This document shows positions 51,101 through 57,854 of a stretch of 64,000 nt of DNA, in pieces. This stretch comes from Cercis canadensis (taxonomy: Eukaryota > Streptophyta > Magnoliopsida > Fabales > Fabaceae), in contig QAOA01006662.1 in NCBI GenBank assembly GCA_003255065.1, positions 400,809 through 464,808 on the forward strand, in the 5' to 3' direction. How positions within the stretch are numbered: the first letter of the stretch is position 1; each line of letters starts with the position of its first letter. The position numbers were made by a program, and so were the translations under genes. The notes beneath the pieces were generated by a model. That model was given only the letters and a program-made list of their open reading frames with translations. It had not been told where the DNA came from and did no database searches.

Positions 51101-54100
51101 ATACCAGGTGCTCTGATAGATGGTGTCTTTAGGTTTCTCATGAATTACCATTTTTGCCAGTTTTGCTTTCTGATCAGTTATTTAGTGGTTTTTTTTTTTT
51201 TTCAAAAAAAACTTTGTACATATTTAGTTTATATTTGTATTATTTCAACTTCAAATATTTCTTTTATGTGTTACTATTTGAATTTTTTAATTTATATTTT
51301 TAATTTCAGGTTTTGTTAAATTGTGAGCATGAGTTTAACGTTTTCATACTCTTGCAGGCACTTTCTAGGCGTGTAACTTTATACGAGATGATCAGAGATT
51401 ATGCTCAAGCTGCCAACGATCTACAGAGGCTTATCTCTCTTCTCATAAAGGGGGTGGAGGATAAGACCAGTCTGCTTGGTACATCCGATAGATCAATAAA
51501 TTATGCTAATGATTTGAAACAATGTCGTGTTCGGCTTTCTGAAATAGAGGAAGAAGCTAGAAGGGAGACCCCTCTTGATATGTACATCATTTTGTAAGCT
51601 CTTCTGCTAACATTTAGCACTTCTTCATTACAATTTATCATCTAAACCATGATAACCACACATTTAAGTAGTTTGCGGCATCTTTTGTCCCTAAGTAACC
51701 ATGACTTCTACTTTTAAGGTATACCAATCCTTTTGTCAGTATAAAATGGGGAATTGTGTCCATGTAGGGTAGATGTGGGAATATGCCTTCTCTACTGGAA
51801 GAACTTTTGAGTTTCAAGATTAAATATCTAGGCAATATGCCTTCTCTACTGGAAGAACTTTTGAGTTTCAAAATTAAATATCTAGGCTAGGATATTTAGT
51901 AGCAATAATGTTGGAATTTGTATTCTGAATTAGGGTTGAGACGGTTGAAGTTTGATGACAAAATAATGGCTCTCATTCAAGGAATTGATTGTAGAATTTC
52001 TTCAAGCCTACATCTAGGTTTCAATTCCTTCAATGCAAAAATCCAACAAATTTCAGCTGTGGAAGAAATGGGCCTAAAATTTTGGAGATTTGATATGGTT
52101 CTATCTGTATATTAAAAATCAATCATACCAAAAGCATAAGCTGGTGGAAAACATAGCGACTATGCATACAGATCATCCTTAAGTGCACTGACAAGTGGAC
52201 TGTAGCAAAATATGATTTTTTTGTAAGTTCTTTATCAACTATATGAAATGAAATTACACAGAAGTTTGGCAAATGCCCAATTACAAATAGAGTTTATAGT
52301 ATATGGTAACACTGAGAATTACTTTGATATACTAATAATTTAAGGAAAATGATATTTTCAACAAAAATGTATAACGGAAGTGTATAACAAATGAGGTGTC
52401 CTGCAAGAACACATCTACGTGTTTCCTTAACTTCAGCAACTACCTCAACTTTTAAAACTCATGTGATGACATGTATCACGTAAACAAACATGTTACATGT
52501 TTTCCATAAATTCATTGGGCTAAACTGTAAAAGTGATTCTTATATTTTCTTTAATTTATATTATTCAATGTGTGATGACTCAATTGTGAAAAATAAAACT
52601 TGCTGTTGCCCTTGCCAGCTTGTCATGAATTGTAAAACACATTTGTTACATGTTTGAAGGCAATGATTTACTGTTTTTCCATTTTAAGTAGATTTTTGGT
52701 ATGGTTTGAAAGTTGAGTCTCCTTCTCTCCCTTTAACATATTATGCATGCCCCACTTTTGTATTTGAAAAATATAAATGAACTTGGAAGTTAGGCTTTAT
52801 GCCTTGGAAATTGTTAGCCTGTTTTATACTGGCAACATTGCATAACAAAGGGACAGAAATTGCTTGTTCTTTCTTCTTTCTTCTTTCATGGAATCTTTTT
52901 GAAAAATGTATGAAAAGTGGAATAATGGATACCATTATAAAGAAGATAGTGGAGACAAGCGGTGAAATCAATGAGGAAGGTGGTGAAAGAAAATAAGGGA
53001 TATCCGAAAAAAAATATGTTTTTATTACAGAATCTCATAACCTATATTGATATGTTTAACATTCATATGGAATATGGATTTATTTGAAATTTTTGGGTCA
53101 AAAATCTTAGTTTGGATACTGCCTCAGGGTACTTGACTGATAATTTTATCGTGCTTGGTGAGAGAAACTGCTTATATCTCACTTTAACTGCATGTTGCAG
53201 TTTGGTGGTCCTTATGCTATTCAGTTCATTTCTCATAGGCTGATGTGATAATTTTGCATTTGTGTGCTCTAATGCATGTGGAAGCAACAAACTACATTAT
53301 CTGCATTTGAGACTTTGATTTTGTATGTATCATCATTATTCTGTCCTTGTTGTGTTTTAAGTGTGAGAGAAACTGCATTTTGCTGTTAGAGCAACCTGCC
53401 TGTTCCTAAGTTTGGGCAAATGATATATTGATCATTTAAAGCCAACTGCTGATTCAGATAATTGTGGCAGGGGAGTTGAACCATCTGTTTCCACATCTGA
53501 AATCAAGAAGGCCTATCGGAAAGCTGCACTTAGACATCATCCTGACAAGGTTGTTTAATTTTCCAGTTTGTCAGATGCTCTTACATTAATCGTCTTATTA
53601 ACAAATTATAAATGGTACTGTAGGCTGCTCAGTCTTTGGCTAGAAGTGACAATGGAGATGAGCGGATATGGAAGGAGATTGCTGAAGAAGTACACAGGGA
53701 TGCTGATAGGCTTTTTAAAATAATTGGAGAGGCGTATGCAGTGCTGTCGGACCCTGCCAAGGTCTTTTTGTGCGTTTGTGTGTGTGTTTATAAATCATTA
53801 TGTTGCTCTTACTAGCTTGAAAATATTGAAGGCATAATGCATAACATAAATATATAATAGGTAATCATTTATTAGGCCACTGGGCAATAGGTCCTAATTG
53901 TTAATTCTATTAGGTATGATAAACTAAAAAAAGCCTTGACCTGAGCGGGAACCTACCCTCCTAAGGAAGTTCAACTATTAAGGTACAATTATTTGTTAGA
54001 TAACAGGTAAGAAACTCTGGGAAATGCAAGAAAAGGATCTGTGATTTTTAGAAGTGAAACTTTTCTGTCAGAATCCTTAGAGATGAAGGGTTAAGCATAT

Positions 54101-55733
54101 TCTTATGATTGAAAGATTAGTAGTTTTCTTCTTGCTAAACTTCATGAAGAGAAATGATAATTCTAGAAAATATTAGATTCATCTAGTGTACAAGCTGGTG
54201 CAAGAGAGTGGAGCATTAAGTACAACAGAGGAACAGTAAGGACTAAATGCATTGTAGCCTGGAGCTTTTCTTCCCACAAGTCCTATCAGAAGAGTCTGAG
54301 AATTATTACCAACTTCATATATTTGGGTGATGGGTAGTGTTTCCCATATTTAGATTTTTTGGAGGATCTTTGATTGAGGATATTGCCATTTTGGAGGCTT
54401 TTCCTTGCCTCTACTTTTATCTGCATCGTTGCCCCAATCTATACTTGTGCAATACTTGGAGGACTCTAATACTTCTTGGAACTTGCATTTTTTTGAATTT
54501 GAATCACTTTTGGTCTTACTTTGTTCTATAAATTTTTTCATTTATCTTTTTATGGAGACATAAGAATTTGGACCCTTTATTCTACTGATGAGTTTTTTCT
54601 TCCCCCTTTTTTTTTTTTTGAGTGAATTCTTCCAAGGTTATAAAACTTAGAACAAAAGACCATAAAAAGTGTTAAAAGGATAAAATTTCCAAGTAGGTGC
54701 CTGCCACAACATAGGAATGACTAAAACATCCCTCGATGCTATGTAGTTATACTTTTCATATATGTGGTTATCATGTTCAAATTTAAACAGAATAACATAG
54801 CACTTAGAGGTATTTTGGTCATTTTGCATGATGTGGCAGGCACCTACTTGGAAAGCAAGTACATTTTGCACTTTTTGGTCAATGTTGCTACTGTAACATA
54901 ACCATGGATGAAAATGGGAAGGGAAGCTTTCATATATATTCTTATCATGTCTGAGTTTTTATTTGGAGAGCTCTTAAACTACTAAATGATTTTTAAACAG
55001 AATGTACAGCCTTATCATCTCCTTTGGGACATAATTTGGTTCTTGGAATTCATTGTGGGTTAAAAGCAAATGACGTTTTTAGGGAATTTCCATGAAAATT
55101 TTGCAAAAAGTTTGGGAAGCTCTCTTAGGCTGATTATTTTATTTTATTTTATTTATTTATTTATTTATTTTCTTTTTTTCTTTCTGTTTCTTTCTCTTAT
55201 TCTATTTCATACTGTGTTTTAGGAAGATACCTTGTCCCCTAAGTTTGTACTTTCTCTCCTGATAAAAATTTCTTGTGTTATCAGAAAACTGCTAAATGAT
55301 AACCACATATATAGATACTGGCAATAGATGAAAAAATTTAATGACACACCTACAAATAAGCTGCTTCTCCATTTATATAAGAATAAGATCAATATTTAAA
55401 GAAGTACCCCAAAGTGATTGTAAGTCATTGCACCGACATATATTGAGAAAAACAACCATTTACTTGAATTGTTTTTGTGCCTTTATGCGTTAAGCAAATC
55501 TGTGTATTCATTTGGTCATTACTCCTTTGCAGCGTGCACGGTATGATGCTGAAGAAGAGATGAGGAATGCCCAAAAGAAACAGCATGGAAGTAGCATGGC
55601 TAGAACCAATGTTGATACCCAGTATTACCCATTTGAACGAAGTGGTAGTAGAAGACAGTGGAGAGAGGTTTGGAGATCATATGGTAACTCATCTTCTGGA
55701 GGTTCCGAACCTGGTCGATCAAGTAGGTATTAA
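18096..55733 (+). CDS. TPR-DnaJ co-chaperone, 11 exons (TPR15/TPR16-like)
   Basis: The spliced product is 1354 residues if translation starts at 18096 ([11 protein letters not shown]); an internal Met at 18243 (MDPSNAG) would give 1305. Residues 1 to about 785 are low-complexity and Ser-rich, with FG-like dipeptides and a [11 protein letters not shown] motif. Tetratricopeptide repeats follow: about 788-900 ([40 protein letters not shown]) and about 1068-1185 ([40 protein letters not shown]). The C-terminus is a J domain (about 1211-1297) with HPD at 1239-1241, an insertion of about 30 residues before helix III ([22 protein letters not shown]), and a short basic tail. J domains stimulate Hsp70 ATPase; TPRs of this kind commonly bind Hsp70/Hsp90 tails, so a cytosolic or nuclear co-chaperone role is inferred. 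No signal peptide is visible. All ten junctions are GT-AG and keep frame. Introns 3 and 7 are enlarged by retrotransposons. Confidence 0.88.
20587..20826 (+). CDS. Exon 2 of TPR-DnaJ gene
   Basis: It follows the acceptor TATATGTCAG and ends before GTAAGG. It encodes the first TPR pair ([20 protein letters not shown] to [13 protein letters not shown]). Intron 1 before it is only 125 bp. Confidence 0.9.
21747..21838. repeat. 37-38-bp tandem repeat in intron 2
   Basis: About 2.4 copies of a unit containing AAAGAAACAAATAAATGC followed by TTTTAT and an A-rich tract start at 21747, 21785 and 21822. It is probably replication slippage in an A-rich intron. Confidence 0.8.
22000..22260 (+). mobile_element. 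Possible tRNA-derived SINE in intron 2
   Basis: TCTAGCTCAGATGG at 22011-22024 resembles a tRNA A box, and GATTTCCAAACTCC about 45 bases later is a weak B-box candidate. The end is GT-rich (about 22188-22225). The B box is poor and I found no clear target duplication, so this is tentative. Confidence 0.3.
22314..22443 (+). CDS. Exon 3 of TPR-DnaJ gene
   Basis: It follows TTTTTTAAG and ends GCACAG before GTTTGA. It encodes the next TPR part ([20 protein letters not shown]). Intron 2 before it is 1487 bp; the phase fits both neighbours. Confidence 0.88.
22444..23738. other. Intron 3, first part
   Basis: AT-rich intron sequence with no exon that continues the host frame. A short open frame near 23146-23364 has a cysteine-rich translation but no start context, family look or splice support, and is read as chance. 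Confidence 0.6.
23739..23887 (-). repeat. 3' LTR of element W
   Basis: 149 bp, TGTGAGAAATGG to ATAGTCA, next to the polypurine tract. It aligns along its whole length with 33484-33632. Confidence 0.85.
25227..25467 (+). repeat. 5' LTR of element N
   Basis: 241 bp, TGTTGGAATCCC to TTTCTACA, followed at once by the primer-binding site TGGTATCAGAGC. Confidence 0.92.
29935..30175 (+). repeat. 3' LTR of element N
   Basis: 241 bp with the same ends as 25227-25467, preceded by the polypurine tract GAGGGGGAG and followed by the target copy TCCCT. Confidence 0.92.
33484..33632 (-). repeat. 5' LTR of element W
   Basis: 149 bp, TGTGAGAAATGA to ACAGTCA, preceded on the plus strand by GCTTTGATACCA, the reverse complement of an initiator-tRNA-Met-type primer-binding site. 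Confidence 0.85.
33742..33902 (+). repeat. 47-bp direct repeat, two copies 114 bp apart
   Basis: Copies at 33742-33788 and 33856-33902 share TGTTGTGGGACTGATTTATG and the following AAACCTTCCTACTATG, with only a few differences near the left end. Confidence 0.8.
36081..36111. repeat. 31-base G homopolymer
   Basis: A pure G run flanked by GA repeats on both sides. Its true length is uncertain in any draft assembly. Confidence 0.85.
37105..37257 (+). CDS. Exon 4 of TPR-DnaJ gene
   Basis: It follows GGATGGCAG after the 14.7-kb intron 3 and encodes [13 protein letters not shown] to EMKAEALLM. The donor is the weaker GTTTGT; reading through it reaches a stop after about 23 codons. Confidence 0.85.
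37397..37641 (+). CDS. Exon 5 of TPR-DnaJ gene
   Basis: It follows AAATATCAG and ends before GTAAGAG. It encodes [15 protein letters not shown] to VSAIN. The acceptor was chosen because it joins EALLM to LCRYEEV in frame, which is how I remember this family reading. Confidence 0.82.
37793..37862 (+). CDS. Exon 6 of TPR-DnaJ gene
   Basis: It follows ATCTGCAG and ends CACAAG before GTTAGC. This 70-bp exon encodes [20 protein letters not shown] and LRHK. Confidence 0.85.
38061..38315 (-). mobile_element. TRIM-like miniature LTR retrotransposon in intron 6
   Basis: Two diverged direct repeats of about 72 bp (38061-38131 and 38244-38315) flank only about 112 bp. On the minus strand the right repeat ends GACA and is followed immediately by TGGTATCAAAG, a tRNA-Met-type primer site, exactly as after a 5' LTR. 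Flanks read TAAGA and TAAGT, close to a 5-bp target duplication. The short size, LTR-like repeats, primer site and absence of coding sequence fit a terminal-repeat retrotransposon in miniature. It is old, judging from repeat divergence. Confidence 0.6.
38316..39963. other. Intron 6, last part
   Basis: AT-rich intron sequence with no coding signal. The acceptor of exon 7 is at its right edge. Confidence 0.6.
39964..40170 (+). CDS. Exon 7 of TPR-DnaJ gene
   Basis: It encodes [20 protein letters not shown] to IALDRNYLK, a clear TPR pair. The acceptor AACTGTAG is used; the stronger-looking GACTGCAG seven bases on would shift the frame. Confidence 0.87.
40171..40795. other. Intron 7, first part
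   Basis: No coding signal. It holds a long T run (about 40584-40609) followed by an ambiguous base N at 40610, and a 34-bp tandem duplication just before the copia insertion. Confidence 0.6.
40717..40784 (+). repeat. 34-bp tandem duplication
   Basis: Two adjacent copies of TTGGTGCAAAACATTC followed by (T)(C/T)AGTAGAAATACTTG differ at one visible base. It lies 11 bp before the left LTR of element X. Confidence 0.8.
40796..41011 (+). repeat. 5' LTR of element X
   Basis: 216 bp, TGTTAGAATTAATT to CAATCTCACA, rich in TAGCTATTTCCCA-type repeats, with TATATAAATA near 40957. The primer site follows directly. Confidence 0.92.
45689..45847 (+). repeat. 3' LTR of element X, left piece
   Basis: This matches the first 159 bp of the 5' LTR and ends in TACAG, the target copy of the Y insertion. 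The remainder resumes at 50985. Confidence 0.92.
45848..46027 (+). repeat. 5' LTR of element Y
   Basis: 180 bp, TGTTATAGAATG to GAAATAACA, with internal near-repeats of ATGTAAATATGG and a TATATATA box near 45975. Confidence 0.93.
46632..50792 (+). CDS. Gag-pol polyprotein of copia element Y
   Basis: One continuous frame of 1386 codons from the Met at 46632 ([13 protein letters not shown]); an upstream in-frame Met at 46590 would add 14 residues. Order: gag ([15 protein letters not shown] near the start), CCHC knuckle near 47390 ([14 protein letters not shown]), protease near 47630 ([13 protein letters not shown]), integrase zinc-binding region near 48015 (HCRLGHPSL) and catalytic core to about 48600 ([12 protein letters not shown]), reverse transcriptase about 49300-50050 ([11 protein letters not shown]), and RNase H about 50320-50740 ([17 protein letters not shown]). 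Integrase before RT is the copia order. It belongs to a mobile element, not to the host gene in whose intron it lies. Confidence 0.93.
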   Translation: MTENKSTVMAEVVPVMTKITEHKLKGSNYLDWSKTVRVYLRSIEKDDHLTSDPPTDDTKKAWLRDDARLFLQIRNSIDTEVLGLINHCEFVKELMAYLDFLYSGRGNISCMYEVCKNFYRGEQQDKPLTAYFMEFKKTYEELNMLLPFRPDVTVQQDQREKMAVMSFLAGLRPEFEAVKSQVLSNPEISSLQEIFSRVLHTENLQTSQPIATNSALVSRGDFRGSTRGGSRGGMNHRDRNMDSRSQQSGEVECFYCHELGHTKRTCKKLLTKHPRGRFAHVALSSDKTVTVSADDFAQFTQYQESLKSPASTAVFADTGKSPTCLLSSSSKWVIDSGASDHMTGNPNLFSTFRNHASSSHVTIADGSTPNVLGFGTINLTPSISLPSVLSVPNFSFNLISVSKLTRSLNCSVSFFPDYCLFQDLTTKQIIGKGHESGGLYVLDIQVPRSLACSSSLSPFEVHCRLGHPSLQALKQLYPQFCHLSSLHCESCQFAKHHRVPLGSRVNKRAASPFELVHSDVWGPCPILSKTGFKYFVTFVDDYSRVTWLYLMKNRSEVFSYFCAFCAEIKTQFNVSVQTLRSDNAKEYLSASFQSYMLQHGILHQSSCVDTPAQNGVAERKNRHLLKVARALLFQMNVPKPFWADAVSTACFLINRMPSSVLNGAILYSVPFPSKPVFLIAPRMFGRTCFVRDTRPQVTKLDPKSLKCVFLGYSRLQKGYRCFSPTLHRYLVSPDVTFQEDIPFFSHSSPSHSQGEDDDLLVYTVPCSAPPTDTPTPPTDPHASPPESTRPPIVHVYTRRQPPNAGSDSCPSPSASSPDPASSAPTSDLPIALRKGKRQCTYPIASVVSYDHLSSPSYSFLAKLDSVSIPKTVREALAHPGWRDAMIEEMNALDHNGTWTLVDLPIGKKAIGCKWVFTVKVNLDGSVARLKARLVAKGYAQTYGTDYSDTFSPVAKLTSVRLLISLAATHDWSLHQLDIKNAFLHGTLQEEVYMEQPPGFVAQGEYGKVCQLRKSLYGLKQSPRAWFGRFSQVVLKYGMKKSKSDHTVFYRRSKGGIILLAVYVDDIVITGSDSSGISGLKTFLHSHFQTKDLGPLKYFLGVEVMRNKKGFFLSQRKYVLDLLKETGKVGAKPCSTPMTPNIQPAKDDGEPFHDPERYRRLVGKLNYLTVTRPDIAYSVSVVSRFMSSPTVNHWALLEQILCYLKGAPGRGLFYGHHGHTKVECFSGMIEAYFDADYAGCKDDRRSTTGYCVFVGGNLVSWKSKKQNVVSRSTAESEYRSMANSVCEIVWIYQLLKEVGFELSLPAKLWCDNQAALHIASNPVFHERTKHIEIDCHFVREKIEEKLISTGYVPTEDQLGDIFTKALNGARIDYICNKMGMINIYAPP
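50800..50979 (+). repeat. 3' LTR of element Y
   Basis: 180 bp with the same ends and length as 45848-46027; preceded by the polypurine tract and followed by TACAG. Confidence 0.93.
50985..51039 (+). repeat. 3' LTR of element X, right piece
   Basis: It starts CATATATAAATAAGAG and ends CAATCTCACA, completing the LTR interrupted at 45847. It is followed by the X target copy GAATG. Confidence 0.9.
51045..51357. other. Intron 7, last part
   Basis: AT-rich with T runs and a TTGCAG acceptor at its right edge. No other feature seen. Confidence 0.65.
51358..51593 (+). CDS. Exon 8 of TPR-DnaJ gene
   Basis: It follows CTCTTGCAG after the 11.2-kb intron 7. It encodes [20 protein letters not shown] to TPLDMYII, the end of the TPR block and the start of the J domain. 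Confidence 0.88.
51594..53470. other. Intron 8
   Basis: AT-rich intron with no coding signal; it holds the 54-bp tandem duplication near its left end. Confidence 0.6.
51781..51888 (+). repeat. 54-bp tandem duplication in intron 8
   Basis: Two adjacent copies beginning ATATGCCTTCTCTACTGG at 51781 and 51835 differ at very few bases, so the duplication is recent. Confidence 0.88.
53471..53549 (+). CDS. Exon 9 of TPR-DnaJ gene
   Basis: It follows TGTGGCAG and encodes [20 protein letters not shown] then RHHPDK, which includes J-domain helix II and the catalytic HPD loop. Confidence 0.9.
53624..53761 (+). CDS. Exon 10 of TPR-DnaJ gene
   Basis: It follows TACTGTAG after a 74-bp intron and encodes [20 protein letters not shown] to [11 protein letters not shown]: the J-domain insertion and most of helix III. 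Confidence 0.9.
54632..54907. mobile_element. MITE with long inverted repeats in intron 10
   Basis: A perfect 23-bp inverted pair (54686-54708 and 54832-54854, core AGTAGGTGCCTGCCACA) lies inside longer imperfect arms that can be followed outward (GACCATAAAAAGTG against GACCAAAAAGTG, then CCAAGGTTAT against CCATGGTTAT) to about 75 bp each. No coding sequence lies between. Long inverted repeats fit a Mutator-like MITE, but I found no clear target duplication, so the superfamily and outer ends are uncertain. Confidence 0.6.
55136..55170. repeat. ATTT-type microsatellite in intron 10
   Basis: An array of TTTTA then TTTA units; simple slippage repeat. Confidence 0.85.
55533..55733 (+). CDS. Exon 11 (last) of TPR-DnaJ gene
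   Basis: It follows CTTTGCAG and encodes [20 protein letters not shown] through a Ser/Arg-rich tail to the stop (SSRY-stop). Confidence 0.9.
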   Translation, partial: RARYDAEEEMRNAQKKQHGSSMARTNVDTQYYPFERSGSRRQWREVWRSYGNSSSGGSEPGRSSRY

Positions 55734-57605
55734 GAAAATCTATGTGACTCTGAGTGTGGCTTGAGTCTGGATTTCAGTTCAACTCGTTGAGTGTGGCAAG
55801 TTGGGTAATGTATTAGCTACGTTTCTCCAGATGAATTTATGCACTTATGTTCACTCTGGTTAAGTTGGCTAGTGCATTTGCTCAGTTCCTCTTGGGTTTC
55901 AGGTTTCTCAGTTTAGAAAGTTCCAGCTGGTACACAAATTTTGAGAACTGGTGACAGAATTTGGAGCCCTAAGTTGGTCAACACTTGTGGTTGCTTCTAG
56001 TACAGATATTTTTTTGGTTGTACAGGAGGGGGGCAGGGTTTGGGTGGGCAAGAGAAAGAGTAGATGCTTGCATTCTATGTTCTTTTTATTCTTTTAACCA
56101 CTGACCATTAACGTGAGTGAGGATTTTGTGATTTGAAGTATAATGAGCTTCGTTGCCAAAAACCAAGCAGCAAAAAAGCTTGAAATTTTGCCATATGAGA
56201 GACTTAGAGGTCTGATTGTTTGAGATATGTAAATGTTATATAGATACTTCTCAGAGAGTCAATGTTGTAAGATGTACAGACGAGATTATAATAACACAAG
56301 ATATTAATGACCCAAACATGTTGCCAGTTGTACCTGGAACAACAGCATATGCAAAATGGGTTCAATTTCTCCCCAGATTATAAAATGAAGTCACATTAGA
56401 AGTATTCCATTAGCAATTTTTTGTTGGTTGTGTAAGTCATCAAATTTATTGAATTGTAAACCAATCTAGAGGGTTACTATTTAAAATGATAGTTCATTNC
56501 CCCCCCCCCCCCCCTCTTCCGCAACTGTATTTCAGTATGCTGAGTTATAGAAACAGTGCTGAGTAATGTGAGAAAAGTATTATTGCGTTCCGAGGCTACT
56601 CCTTCCCTGTGCCTCTCCCAAACTAGTTGTTGTAGTTACATTTAACATTTCTTTGGTTATATTATATCTTATTTACTTCAGAGTTTGTTTTCAGGTATTT
56701 AAACATGTATGAAAAATATATGTATCCTATAATGTAAATATTTCTGTCCTCTGTTTATCCTCTTTATGATTTCATCTAGCCTTGTAGATTGTAGTTAAAT
56801 TGTGAGTCATTGAGATATTACATATAATCAATATTATTAACATCCGAAATATGCGCTACCTTTGTACTTTGTTCCTTGTTTATTTTCTTAATTTTTTCCT
56901 GTGAAATTTTGGTTGTTTACATGGGACTTAAAGATTAGAATCTTGTTATCTAACAATGAAAAACTAGAGTGAAGGATGGTTGAAGTGAGATTTCATTGAT
57001 AACCCTCCAAGGATTAAGTCAATGTGGAATTATTGGGAATGGAAATTGGCAGTGGTTATGATACACATCAGAAGTTGTGTATCGGTCATGTGACCCTTGG
57101 ATTAGGCAAGCACAGGAGACCAGTGCTTACAAGTCATCATATCCAAGAGTCTTTGTTGAGTTTGTATCAATACACAACTCAAAAGTTGTGTATTGTAGCA
57201 TTCTCCATAGAAATTAGCTGTGTAACTAAAAGTAAGGAGAGCTCTAGAGAATTATACTTCTCGTATACTTAAGGCAATGTTTGAAAGCCATTTTAAACCT
57301 CATGTGGTTGACATGTGAGCTAAGCACCAGCTTACGCATTACAAATTGAGCATGGATATATTTACAGTACCCAATCCCCAATATGCCCAAAGAATGCATA
57401 GTGGCATTCAAACTAAGCTATTTGACCAAGTTTACCGATTTGGAGTTTCATTATTACATCAAATTTAAATGTTTATTAGAGCTAGATTTGTAAGGGCTTT
57501 CAACTCAAACTTGAATATAATCATATAGTAATTTGTATTCCTGTGCATCTCAACCTTGAACCAATGCACTATCAATTTTCTACATATATACTCTTGATTT
57601 CTACT
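55734..57605 (+). other. 3' region of the TPR-DnaJ gene and spacer
   Basis: It follows the stop codon. The first few hundred bases should be the 3' untranslated region, but I see no canonical AATAAA near a convincing site, so its end cannot be set. An N at 56499 begins a C run. Two short palindromes lie near 57060 and 57168. No further coding gene is supported. Confidence 0.5.
57168..57195. repeat. Perfect 12-bp inverted repeat with 4-base loop
   Basis: Arms CAATACACAACT and AGTTGTGTATTG around CAAA. A related palindrome (GATACACA...TGTGTATC) lies at 57060-57083. Confidence 0.75.
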
Positions 57606-57854
57606 TGAACGATTAAGGTTCTATGGAAGAAGTAATTCCAATTGTATTACTCAGAGGCAATTGCCTAAATATATATTCAGGATATACAGCAGCTGTCCTC
57701 CTCTAATTAGGTGGACAGATAGCTACAATTAAGGGGGAATATACAGCCTATAATTAGGGAGATTTTCCTAAGGAAATAAATGACATAAATGACAAAATAT
57801 TCCATAAATAGAATACCTATAAGTTAGGAGAGAATATCTACACTATCTCTAACA
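57606..57854 (-). repeat. 3' LTR of element Z
   Basis: 249 bp, TGAACGATTAAGG to ATCTCTAACA, beside the polypurine tract. It carries a 9-base duplication (ACATAAATG) absent from the other LTR. Confidence 0.92.

Noticed and set aside
54647-54871. 74-residue minus-strand frame
   Set aside because: It coincides with the inverted-repeat MITE and its ends are translations of the two arms.
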